Below, piece after piece: positions 37,167 to 51,600 of a DNA stretch of 64,000 nt. Position 1 is the stretch's first letter, and each line of letters starts with the position of its first letter. The DNA comes from Myxocyprinus asiaticus (Eukaryota > Chordata > Actinopteri > Cypriniformes > Catostomidae). The DNA is taken from positions 21,953,197 to 22,017,196 of the forward strand of contig NC_059356.1 in assembly GCF_019703515.2 (NCBI RefSeq). Reading direction: 5' to 3'. Position numbers and translations under genes: made by a program. The notes under the pieces are model-generated. The model did no database searches. It was not told the DNA's origin and worked only from the letters and a program-made list of their open reading frames with translations.

Positions 37167-37369
37167 TATATCAGGTCTCTTTTTCAAGTTAAGTCAGTCC
37201 ACTCGGTGGCTGTTTTTGGAATGCTCTTGGGCAGTTTGGGCAGCTATTTTTCAATGTAAACAAGCGTCTTGAAAGTGCAGCTCCTATCTACTTAAATGGG
37301 AAAAGACCGAAATTTCCAAAATGGTTGGTCAAGATTATGATAAAAGAACATATTTCAAATAAGTAGTCA

Positions 37370-37916
37370 AATCTGACAACACTGTGTGGTGGGGTAAGCA
37401 AGAGACGGACATGGTGGATGTGGTGTCAGGCCTCGGAGGCATATATTTAAAATGTTCAAAACAAAGGGGAATCTGGGGCCTTCGCGGTGGAAAGGGCTAT
37501 GTGAAGATAGAGTTGTGAAGACCCCTCCTTGGTCCGAGGCACGTGGGGTGGCAGCTTCACTCGAGCGGCATGGCTTCCCTGGGCCTTGGCACTTAAGGGG
37601 AATAGTGATATCCTGGCCCATCAGCCGCGATGGGTGTTCCAATCCCCGGCATTGCATCTAAATTGCGCTGGGTTTCTGGGGTGCGGTCCAGCAACACATC
37701 TAACTTTCACCGGACACTCCCCGTTCCATTCCTGGACCTGCAAAGATGCCAGCAGGTAGAGATCGGTCTCCCAAGGAGAGGCGCGCTCTGTGTTTAAAGG
37801 CAGCAGTAATGAGGCTCTTCATTGGGTTCAGGTGAGCCCCATCACGCGCTGCCAAACGAGGAAAGTCATTGCAGGTGACGATGATCCACGGGAGGGGTGT
37901 GTCATTCCGTCACAAC
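37370..37916 (-). mobile_element. Probable LTR-retrotransposon fragment
   Basis: Read on the minus strand it begins TGTGACGGAATGACACACCC and ends CCCCACCACACA, with a CpG-rich body unlike its AT-rich surroundings. The TG...CA ends and composition suggest an LTR, but no clear target duplication was found and no retroviral-type coding sequence is attached. Open frames on both strands here (37367-37657, 37452-37661, 37529-37759) match nothing I recognise. Confidence 0.4.
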
Positions 37917-40496
37917 TGGTATAATAAATTGTGTGTCTTTAACTCAGATTATGCTAAAAAATGCAATTTTACCATCTTGAATAGCTAATGCGCATGTGCG
38001 TTTTCAAGTTGACTGACAGGAGATTTCTGTATCTAAAAGGTGATTGGCTATTATACTTGTAAAGCGGGACTTCCTTTCTACATCCGTTGACCATTGGCTG
38101 CCATTGGGCGTTTCAATTTGTCCCATTCATTTTAATAGCAGGAAGCAGGAAATGTTCTTGATTTCACCAAGGAACAGTCCTTGAAATGGTATATACCATT
38201 GTAGACCTGACTAACCAATGGAGAATAGTTATCTTCTAGAGTTCACCGGATCATGCATCCAGTGAGGAGGGAAGACAACCAGCCAAACCCTCCAAACTAC
38301 AGCCCAGGACACTTGACATTTCCATGACATTTGCTATGGTGTGGACAGTTGGTGCATATTTTGGTGAGACTAGTAAATGTCAACCAACCAAAAAAAAAGT
38401 CAGTGAGATGGATATGGCTATTCACATACTGTTGAGACCTGAGGTATGAAAACAGGCTAAATGGATGTCATAAAAATGGTCATTAAATGGAGGACAAGAA
38501 CCAGAAGCTCAGTCTGAAAGCCACCCTGGTTCAGAATGACGAGAAAATCATGCCCCACGGAAATGACTGAATGTGTCTTTATTTCAGAACTAAAAAGGTA
38601 GACACAGGTCCCGTAGAGGACTTGTAAGTAGTACAGACGTCTGTTGCTATTAAAAGTTACTGAAAGTCAAAGAACTGGTCCCAGAGAGGGAAAATTGGCA
38701 GCAGACGAGGACAGCTCAAACTGGGACATTGTTAGGCCAAAAAGTGACATCCAGGTCTTAGTCTAGTTTAGTTAAAGAGTTTGAAAGAGTTTCTCACCAA
38801 ATCTTGTCTTATCATTTATCATAGATGGGTCTGTTTTGAGGATGTGGGTCACATGACTTGGTTAAAATTTTCTGTGATCGTTAAGTCAGCCTGAACTAAA
38901 ACCAACATGGCCGCCCATCATGCAGGACATGCTGACTTTGTGATTATTAATTATATATTAAGCTTTTCTTCAGAAAAAGAAACAATTCAACTGCTCATAT
39001 TAATTGTGAACATTGTCTTAAGAAGTGGAAGAAGAAAATGTAATCATATGTTGTTCATGCTGTTATTTGGCACATTTTGAAGTGTACGTATCCCCTGAGA
39101 TATGTTGCCAGATTGAGGGAGGAAAGGAGTTAATCCACAATATTACACATACACATTTAATACACTTACACATTTTCTTTTCTCATAATGATTTTTATAC
39201 TGTATGAACTATAGATTCTATCCCCTAACCCTAACCCTCACAAAAAACGTTCTGCATTTTCACATTTTCAAAAAAAAATTTTAGTATGTTTTTTAAGTGA
39301 TTTGAATTATAAACCACATTTATAGCATAATACCCTTGTAATTACCAGTTGTAACCTAAAAAATGCCCTTGTAAATCACCCAAACATGTCCACACACACA
39401 CACACTCTCTCAAATTACACACTTTGCCATTCTCCATGATTAGACTGTTACATATCCAAATGATAAAAATCATATGACAGTTGGGCAGGGGCGGGTTTAC
39501 GATTTCTGAGGCCCCAAACATCCGACCAAGACGGGGCCCCATTTAAAAAAATGTTTGCTTAAAAAATTACATAAAATTTATTTTAAATCATAATTTTAAA
39601 TTCATCCTATCAACCACTGTAGCCAAGTACATTCAAAATGTTTAATGAAATAAAAATCTTGTTAAAGACAATTAATGCATGTTTCCAGTTTTTCCACAGT
39701 ACAGTGATAAAAACAACAACAACAACAACAAAAAAAAATATTTACCTACATATACTTTTACAAAACAATTTTTTTTATTATTATTATTTATTTTATTTAT
39801 TTTTTCTTCAAAACCTACTACTTCACCCAGTAACAATATAACCCAACAATTATTTATTGTTGTCCAGTTTGTCATTATAATATGATACAGTGTTATTATT
39901 ACTTTGAGGATTTGTTGTATACAATACAATATATTTCTGTCTTATTTACTTTCACCTGGAGTTTATATTCTGATGCTGAGGCTGTATTTTATGTAAGCAT
40001 CGTAGGCAACGTTCATATCGTAACAATAAACATACAAAGCACGGCGGCCCCTCAGCACACTAGAGCAGAAGGAGAAAAAAAACATTGCCGTTTATCAACG
40101 CTGAAACTTTGCTTGCTGCAGAACAATCTGGAATAATGTTAAACATTGTAACAGTACCTCTTTGCAACCTGAACTTGTTCAGAACCTTAAATCTTTGTGA
40201 CACCTGCGCTAAAATAAATAAAGAAATAAATAAATCTAGACACAATGCAACGACTGATACAGAACGCAGGTGTCTCTGCATGCATTTTTGAAACCTGAAG
40301 CTCTTATTAACTTGACACAGTGCCTAAAAATGTGCCAGTCCTCCGTGAGACACTGAAAAAACAGCGAGACGCGGTGCAGCATGTATGGACGTTCATCCAG
40401 CGCGTTTACACCGGAAAACAATGGAAAAACAGAGCAGAGGCAGGCAAAAACACGTTCGGTGTGAACGGCCCCTAACTCATCCGTTCACGCGTTTAT
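37917..40496. other. Non-coding stretch with minor low-complexity tracts
   Basis: Contains three CCCTAA-type hexamers (39224-39239), an AAC/A-rich tract (39711-39738) and T/TTA-rich tracts (39771-39806). Around 39484-39545 (GGCAGGGGCGGGTTTACGAT, GGCCCCA) a hAT-like end is possible but unpaired. No exon is seen. Confidence 0.4.
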
Positions 40497-40527
40497 GTGA
40501 GTGAGAGCGCGAAACAAGCTCGGATGG

Positions 40528-40530
40528 CCA

Positions 40531-40620
<90 letters not shown>

Positions 40621-40625
40621 AGAGA

Positions 40626-40665
<40 letters not shown>

Positions 40666-40675
40666 TTTTTTATTA

Positions 40676-40730
<55 letters not shown>

Positions 40731-40732
40731 TA
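40528..40732. repeat. Compound microsatellite (TA)n(GA)n(TTA)n(TTTA)n
   Basis: TA at 40531-40546, then GA with AAAGAG interruptions to about 40661, then ATT/TTA to 40690 and TTTA to 40731. The RERER-type open frame across it is an artefact. Confidence 0.97.
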
Positions 40733-40906
40733 AATTACAAACCCTAACCCTACTTTAAAAACTCACCTGTCCCGACCCCGGCGGCTTCTAACGTGAACCG
40801 CTCTAAGAGCGCTGACAACAGCGTATTTGCGCGTGTACCCATAACATCATGTCACCCCTCAAGCATTTTTTTTGCGGAGCTTTCCTACCGCGGCGAGGCC
40901 ACCCAC

Positions 40907-41415
40907 CCATTTTATTAAAGCTACAGTCAAATGATTTTGAGGACACAGCCTCAATAGGAAGATATGTTACCACCGTAAATGTGATGTCTCTGTGATCTTT
41001 TAATCCTGAGATTGGGAGGGCACTACAATTTCGGCAGGTGTAATGATAACATTGCCAAAATTATAATCCCCCTGGTAAACCCATTTTATTAAAGCTACAG
41101 TCAAATGATTTTGGAGACACAGCCTCAATAGGAAGATATGTTACCAGTGTAAATGTGATGTCTCTGTGATCTTTTAATCCTGAGATTGGTAGGGCACTAC
41201 AATTTTGGCAGATGTAATGGTAACATTGCCAAAATTATAATCCCGTTTTATTAAAGCTATAGTCAAATGCTATTGAGTACACAGCCTCCACTGGAAGATA
41301 TGTCACCAGTGTAAATGTGATGTGACCTCATAATGCTGAGTTGAGGGAGAACAATATAATTTTGGCAGGTGTTCAGATTACATTGCCGATATTATTCTGC
41401 CCACAGGTAAACCCA
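40907..41415. repeat. Three tandem copies of a unit of about 160-175 bp
   Basis: Units start TTTTATTAAAGCTACAGTC at about 40909 and 41083, and TTTTATTAAAGCTATAGTC at about 41245. Each continues through GACACAGCCTC, AGGAAGATATGT / GGAAGATATGT, GTAAATGTGATGT and TTGGCAGGTGT/ATGT. Units 1 and 2 are closest and unit 3 is the most diverged. No coding potential or known family. Confidence 0.88.
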
Positions 41416-41984
41416 TGTTGTTATGGATAATGGATTTTACAATTGATATGCATAGCAAAAGGAAATTGGTATTACAGATAAGATTAATCTTTATTATATT
41501 AAGTATATTACTTAGTAAAATCGTTAAATCCTTTAGCAATTTTGGGATCTACCTTTCCCCTTTGGTGAAAATGTGAGTATGCCATCCACAAACATACTGG
41601 CTCACTTATTTAACTTACCCTCATATATTCACTTCCATTGTCAGATTTGTCTGTGTGCCTTACTATGTATAACAATATGTTGCTTATTCTCTGTATGGTC
41701 TCGTTGTGTATACACACATTTTATGAATGTACTTTAGTGTGTTTAATTCAATTTTATGTGTAAACCATAATAATACAGATTAATTAATATACATTTTTAT
41801 GATGTTCATATTTAGGTGCAATGATAAGAGTTCATATAGTCAATATTACATATAAAATGACTAGAATGACACCATAACCTGCATGAATAGCATGTCAATG
41901 TAGTTCAGTTCTACTTTGTTTTATCTGTGAAAGGAGTGAAATTCCTTGAATGCTTGTTCCAACAAAATGCAGTCATCTTGCACA

Positions 41985-41989
41985 TCATC

Positions 41990-42080
<91 letters not shown>
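41985..42080. repeat. (TACA)n(TA)n microsatellite
   Basis: CATA/TACA tetramers at 41991-42013 grade into an uninterrupted TA run to 42080. Confidence 0.98.
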
Positions 42081-42082
<2 letters not shown>

Positions 42083-42565
42083 CACTATTTAGCATAATGT
42101 ACACATTTGACATAATATACATATAACAATGCACATTACACAGACAGATTATCCACAACTGCAACGCTAGCAATTTAGTGATGGTGTACTTCTGCACATC
42201 CAACATCACAAACGCTGAGGCAGCTGGACATTTAAGTTCAGTTACATGGAAATGTAAAACACATTGAGTTTTACAAAAGACCAAATCAAAGAGAAGTGCA
42301 CAAACTGTCCTGTAAAGCTTGCACTATCGAAGCCTCTGCTCAGTTTCAGAATAACAAGCGCAGGCTACATCTCTGTTTCCGTTGTTACTTTATCCAAATT
42401 AATATACTTAATGCTTTTTAATTCACACTTTCATGCATTTAATTAATTCCTACGTTGCCTTGGCGTTAATTGTGTGGAAAAGATAATATATATAATATAT
42501 ATATAATTATAAACGGCTTTGTAGACGGAAGTGTTCTAAACTCGCTGCACCGATGTCGCGTCAAC

Positions 42566-42573
42566 TGACGTCA
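42566..42573. promoter_or_regulatory. Palindromic CRE-like site TGACGTCA
   Basis: A perfect CREB/ATF consensus lies in a locally CpG-rich stretch (42535-42600), about 600 bp upstream of the B9D1 start codon. A long TA microsatellite lies between them, so a role in B9D1 transcription is only a possibility. Confidence 0.25.
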
Positions 42574-42759
42574 TGCGCGTGCACGCGAGGGCCTGTCAGA
42601 TTCTGGCAGGGATTCCAATTTCGGCACACCTGTTCGCCGTTCCGGACCGGCCCAATGTAACTCCTGACCATACGTGGTATTTGGGGCAATTAAACTTACT
42701 TGCTATAAAATGTTGACAGCAATTCAGAAAATAATCTTATTGGCAGCCATTTTGCAGTG

Positions 42760-42896
<137 letters not shown>

Positions 42897-43073
42897 AATA
42901 ACTATTGAGTGTCACTGACGTATGTAATGTTGGTTAGGTTCAATTTATGAGGTCTATTGTATGTCCACGACAGCCGCCTTGTGGTGTGTCAGTTTCCAAG
43001 CGCGTTTCTGGCTCATAATATTTTGGACCTTATCATTTGCCGTACTGAAAGCGTCCATAGCATCCGCGATGAT

Positions 43074-43082
43074 GTTAGCAAC
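43074..43082. promoter_or_regulatory. Possible half X-box (RFX) site upstream of B9D1
   Basis: GTTAGCAAC about 100 bp before the start codon contains the GCAAC half of the RFX X-box (GTTGCC...GGCAAC), the usual regulator of ciliary genes. The other half is poor, so this is tentative. Confidence 0.2.
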
Positions 43083-43179
43083 GGGAAGCCATTAATTCAC
43101 AGCTAACCCAACAAAATAAACTGAAGCTAGGTGAAGCTAAATAAACTTCAATGTTTTCCAGTGTGTTATTGGTGAGGAA

Positions 43180-45776
<2,597 letters not shown>

Positions 45777-45905
45777 TCTCAATGGCAGATAAGAGGCTTT
45801 GCTAACAGGCTTTATATGCTTTTGTACATCTATGTCAGTCTTTAGAACGTGTTACCTATTCATAACCAGACATGTTATATTGTTTGATCAGTTTTGTATG
45901 TTTTT

Positions 45906-45911
45906 AATAAA
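45906..45911 (+). terminator. b9d1: Polyadenylation signal of B9D1
   Basis: AATAAA 130 bp after the B9D1 stop codon, followed by T/TG-rich sequence (TCTACTGTTTTTGTTG). Confidence 0.75.
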
Positions 45912-46029
45912 CCAGTCTACTGTTTTTGTTGATATCTAGAAAAGTCAACCACCTGTACGACTGAAATGATTAGACTCTGTTGCCACAACAGCATGCAATG
46001 TTGATGTGATTACTGAAAGCATCAAGAGA

Positions 46030-48652
46030 CAGATCAAAAGTCATTGATACAGTTTATTTTTAACCATTGCAGCTACAGGTCCTTTTATCACTTGCTGCGA
46101 TTTAGATGGCAATAAAATATCACACTCTTCATGTGACTTACCTACAAAACCATTACACAGAAATAAGGTACAGGACAATATGTTACAATAGAACAGATGA
46201 TAAATTATATTATACAGTTATAATGCCAACAAGTTGAGCACATATCCATAAAAAGCAGCCTGCTCCCAGTAATATGACACAGTTTGGTAAATACACAAGA
46301 CACATTAACATGGAAAAATAAAATGTTATGCATCTTCACAAGGTTAGTCCTCTACAATAAATGCATAGTGAGTACATAGTAACAGAAGTGATATAATGAC
46401 AGCAAAACGAAAGGTCATAGACAAAATGAGCTAGATATTGTATGGGTTCAAAGTAAAATTAATGGTAAATGTAGTCTGCATAATGGAGTACAGTGATGCC
46501 CTCTAGCAGGGAGTCATGTTTAGCAGGATTAGTGCCTGCTTAGACCATCACATCCATCAAAAGTGCATTACATACATCTTAAAGCTGTCTTACCCACCCC
46601 CATCCCCTCCAAAATGCCTGAGTATGCCTGCAGATTATTGACCATAAACACACCTCAGGCTCTGCTACAAGACTGCACATAGGCAGAACTGCCACATTAT
46701 TTCCAGCAGAGGTCACTAGCTCATAAAATGAGAGAATTAGAAACGGTATGCTTGTAGTAATTGAGAAAGGGTGGATAAATAAAAAGATAAAACTACCGCA
46801 GCACTGCATTTGAAAAGGACTAGCAATGTCACTTTGGGAACTACGATTTGGGTGGAGAGATGTTGCCATCTTGTGCTTCCATTGGTTAAACTAAAATCAA
46901 AATGTACAGACAAGCCATACAAGTCCACACAACACACCAAAGTCTAGGAGTGGCAGTCACTTTATAGTGATTGCCAAATGTGTTAAGCAGTTCACTCAAA
47001 AAATTAGACTGGCCCTCCAACAAAAGTCATAACTCAGATGTGGAAAGAGTCTAGTGTACACCTCATTTTATGATAATGTGTGCATATCAAGCCCACCTTG
47101 GCCAAAATAAATATGAATTCTCACTCCACCGCACCACAGATAGATGCATTTATAAGACTTGACCTCTAACAAACATGTAGACCACATCCTTGTGGAAAAA
47201 AAAAAAAAAAAAAGAACCGAAGATGAACAAATATTTCGAGAATAAATCACACTAGCTACTCACTGTTTCAAATAACCTCTCTGAACATCCCCACACATTC
47301 TTATAACACTAAGCATGTTAGCTTTTCATTCAAAACTGAGGATTTTGTTAAAGACGGCGAGCTCTGATATATGCTTGACTTTTATCCAAGATACATTAAC
47401 AGATTGCATCAGGAAGCAGTGATTAGTGATACAGATATTGGTTATAACAGTAAGATGCATCAGGACCTGATGAAGAAATATAAACAAATCTAATCCTACC
47501 ATTTCCCTTTGCTCCATTTTCCACACACATAAATAAAATAAAAAAAGTTAAAGAAATGACAACATTTCAGACTGTTTGATACTCACTGTGACAGAACAAA
47601 CTAAGGCGGATGAATTCTAATCATTAGTATTGATTAGCTGTCAAATATGGAGGCACTGTGCAAACAGTGATCTGCACTGAATCAAAATAACCCATTCACC
47701 CAATAAACAACTTCTCGGGATTGTAAAGCAGTAAAAAACAGGCTTAGATATAAAAGTAGAGACATATTATGATATGCAAACCAACTCCCCATCATGCATT
47801 ACAAAAGAAAAGAACAATTCTCACTTCATTGTGAAGTTCATCTTTCAATGCATCAGGTTTGAAACCATTTACACATGCAGTTCAGAAACTCCCTCCTAGT
47901 CCTTAGCATTTAACCAAAATCAGTGTGTACCATGGGTTGCTGTTTTCCTTTGCTTGATGTGAACATTTCTTGTCTCTTAGTGAACAATTCCCCATTGTTT
48001 CACATGCTAAGGACTAACGGTGGGCCAACAGTCGTTAAAACAAGATGAATTGGAGCATGTGCAAAATCCCTGCTTAGAACATCAAAATAATTTCCAGGTA
48101 AACTGATAAGAGTGTCCTCTAACTGTGTCTACATAAGCATACTGTAAATACACATAGTGTATATGCGCTGCATAGAACACACAGGCTGCTTTGATTAAAA
48201 GGGTTAGCTTTATCTATTACACTGCTTCGAAAGACTAGAAATTTGAAAAATCAAGACAAACCAGTCCTCCTAATTTCAAGCCTCTGATAAGAAAAGCAAT
48301 CAAAAAGTAGTTAAAAATCAGGACCCCTTTAAATGTGAGGAGAACCCACATACATATTTATGGTTTGTGGGGTAAACAAAAATACCATATCTAGACCATA
48401 TTTCTCATGGTTTATTTGAAAAATTTAGAAAAGAATACCAAATCACTGTAAGGTACCTATCTCAGACAGGAGAGAAGGGAATCACCTGTCAATGTAAAAA
48501 CTGTAAACACCACTGCTAATCCCAAAAGTCTTATAATAGCACACTGGTCTGGGGAACACAACAGACTATGTTGTTTATACCTTAGGAAAAGGGATTGGAG
48601 AAAGATTTATGTGGGTCTGGGGTAGATGGGTGGTGGCAGCCTTTATTGTTCC
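46030..48652 (-). other. epn2: EPN2 3' UTR (about 2.6 kb)
   Basis: This stretch runs from the EPN2 stop codon to a minus-strand AATAAA (plus-strand TTTATT at 46053-46058). Unlike the rest of the window it carries no recognisable transposon, as expected for transcribed sequence. It has an A-run at 47196-47213. Open frames on either strand here are short and unrecognised. The exact mRNA end is inferred. Confidence 0.6.
46053..46058 (-). terminator. epn2: Polyadenylation signal of EPN2 (minus strand)
   Basis: TTTATT on the plus strand is AATAAA on the minus strand. It faces the B9D1 signal about 140 bp away, consistent with convergent transcription units. Confidence 0.5.
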
Positions 48653-51600
48653 TCACAATAAGAAGGGGTTAGATGCGCCACCGGTTTGCATTGCTGTTCC
48701 AGTGGGCTGCAGCCCTCTGCTCATGAGAGGCTGAGGCATGGACATGGAGGCAGGGATACCCATGCTTGGCATCATCTGGCCCACTGGCCCAAGAGGAGCC
48801 ATGGGTACCATGGAGACAGGGGCAACTGTGGGAATAGAGGACAGAGGCAAGGGCTCGTTGGCTCTCTGGGCCAGGCTATCAAAGCCTTGACTGGTCAAGC
48901 CCATCATGGGGCTGACTCTCATCTGGTTAAGGGTGGGTGGCAGTGGCTGGTTCACCTGGAAGGGGTTGACCTGAGCCGCAGATACAGGTGCAGTTGCAGC
49001 TGCTGCTCCTGCTGGGGAAAGTAACCAAAAGGAGATACAGTTAAACTGAATTCGCCATGATTAAACTGAACTTTACCCAATAACACAGATTATGCTTTAT
49101 CTTTTTACAACATGTAAATGCCTTTTACAGTGCATCCGGAAAGTATTCACAGTGCTTCACTTTTTCCACATTTTGTTATGTTACAGCCTTATTCCAAAAT
49201 AGATTAAATTTATTATTTTCCTCAAAATTCTACAAACAATACCCTATAATGACAACGTTAAAGAAGTTTGTTTGAAATCTTTGCAAATTTATTAAAAATA
49301 AAAAACGAAAAAAATAAAAATGTACATAAGTATTCACAGCCATTGCCATGACACTCAAAATTGAGCTCAGGTGCATCCTGTTTCCACTGATCATCCTTGA
49401 GATGTTTCTACAACTTGATTGGAGTCCACCTGTGGTAAATTCAGTTGATTGGACATGATTTGGAAAGGCACACACCTGTCTATATAAGGTCCCACAGTTA
49501 ACAGTGCATGTCAGAGAACAAACCAAGCCATGAAGTCCAAGGAATTGTCTGTAGACCTCCGAGACAGGATTGTATCGAGGCACAGATCTGGGGAAGGGTA
49601 CAGAAAAAATTTCTGCAGCATTGAAGGTCCCAATGAGCACAGTGGCCTCCATCATCCGTAAATGGAAGAAATTTGGAACCACCAGGACTCTTCCTAGAGC
49701 TGGCCGCCCGGCCAAACTGAGCAATCGGAGGAGAAGGGCCTTAGTCAGGGAGGTGACCAAGAACCCAATGGTCACTCTGACAGAGCTCCAGCGTTTCTCT
49801 GTGGAGAGAGGAGAACCTTCCAGAAGAACAACCATCTCTGCAGCACTCCACCAATCAGGCCTGTATGGTAGAGTGGCCAGACAGAAACCACTCCTCAGTA
49901 AAAGGCACATAACAGCCCGCCTGGAGTTTGCCAAAAGGCACCTGAAGGACTCTCGGACCATGAGAAACAAAGATTGAACTCTTTGGCCTGAATGGCAAGC
50001 GTCATGCCTGGAGGAAACCAGGCACCGCTCATCACCTGGCCAATACCATCCCTACAGTGAAGCATGGTGGTGGCAGCATCATACTGTGGGGATGTTTTTC
50101 AGCGGCAGGAACTGGGAGACTAGTCAGGATCGAGGGAAAGATGAATGCAGCAATGTACAGAGACATCCTTGATGAAAACCTGCTCCAGAGCGCTCTGGAC
50201 CTCAGACTGGGGTGAAGTTTCATCTTCCAACAGGACAACGACCCTAAGCACACAGCCAAGATAACAAAGGAGTGGCTACGGGACAACTCTGTGAATGTCC
50301 TTGAGTGGCCCAGCCAGAGCCCAGACTTGAACCCGATTGAACATCTCTGGAGAGATCTGAAAATGGCTGTGCACCGACACTCCCCATCCAACCTGATGGA
50401 GCTTGAGAGGTCCTGCAAAGAATAATGGGAGAAACTGCCCAAAAATAGGTGTGCCAAGCTTGTAGCATCATACTCAAAAAGACTTGAGGCTGTAATTGGT
50501 GCCAAAGGTGCTTCAACAAAGTATTGAGCAAAGGTTGTGAATACTTGTGTACATGTGATTAATTTTTTTTTTCTTCGTTTTTTTATTTTTAATAAATTTG
50601 CAAAGATTTCAAACAAACTTCTTTTATGTTGTCATTATGGGGTATTGTTTGTAGAATTTTGAGGAAAATAATGAATTTAATACATTTTGGAATAAGGCTG
50701 TAACATAACAAAATGTGGAAAAAGTGAAGCGCTGTGAATACTTTCCGGATGCACTGTATGAGGCAAAGGTCATAAACAGTTTAAGCAAAATCTGACTGTG
50801 AAAGCTAGATTATTGCCCATTACCCAGATTTGCCTTTTGCTTGCATTTTGGCATCTTATTCATTGTGCACGTTTTATGCGCCTGTCGATTTATGTTTTGA
50901 TGTCAAGCATGGTTGCAGTTCTTTGTTTTTTATAATGCACTGATTTTTGATCCAGTCATTATCAGCATTGTGTTGTACATGTAAACACTATCAATAAACC
51001 CAATGTAAAACACTGGTGGTAGACATACCTCCAGCAAGGAATGGGTTGGAGACAGGAGCTGGTTGTGATGGCTTGCTGACCAAAGAGTCCAGGTTGACAA
51101 GGGCGGCGTTGGGACCGAGGAAAGACTCTGGAGTTTTTCTTGCTACTCCGCCTGGTACATCAAACAAGTCTGAACCCATAGACAAGCTTGTCTGTGATGG
51201 CAAGGCAGAGCTCCCTCTACCATCTCCTGTGAAAAACAATTTTATCACGCCATCCTGAACAACAGACAACACATTCTTGACTAGTAAACTGTGGTAGTAG
51301 AAGTTAGTGTGCACCTGTCATTGCTGAGGTGCGGAGACTGTCAAACTCCGAGAAGTCCTCCTTGGAAGTACCATTTGGTGTGGAGAAGAGATCAAAGCTG
51401 TTGGCTGAGTGAAACAAGAATGTGTGAGATATTTATTGCGTCACTAAATCATACATGTCTGAGATGCAGAGGGCTGAGCCTTTCATCTTTCATTTTTAAA
51501 TAAAACAATTATATCAAGCCAAAAACATAGGAGCTGCCTTATTTTCCCCAAAAGTAAGGTCACGTCCACACTAACACGTTTCTGTTTGAAAATGTTTTTT

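Larger units (their letters stand above)
49105..50990. mobile_element. MITE with ATGTAAAC-type ends, split by Tc1 copy 1
   Basis: ACAACATGTAAATGCCTTTT on the left (49108) and GTTGTACATGTAAACAC on the right (about 50973) bracket the Tc1 element at 49128-50756. The right part (50759-50990) matches the MITE at 24668-26790. The element was therefore in EPN2 before the Tc1 insertion. Confidence 0.6.

Noticed and set aside
40497..40733. Arg-Glu repeat frame
   Set aside because: Pure translation of a GA/TTTA compound microsatellite.
39224..40752. CCCTAA hexamers (39224-39239, 40740-40750) suggesting interstitial telomere repeats
   Set aside because: Only two to three units each, within chance for AT-rich DNA; no array.
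46579..48526. Minus- and plus-strand frames of 60-100 codons downstream of EPN2
   Set aside because: Short, unrelated to any family, and located in the 3' UTR; no splice signals joining them.
49230..50616. Long minus-strand frames over both Tc1 copies (also 59264-60513)
   Set aside because: Antisense shadows of the transposase; no independent homology.
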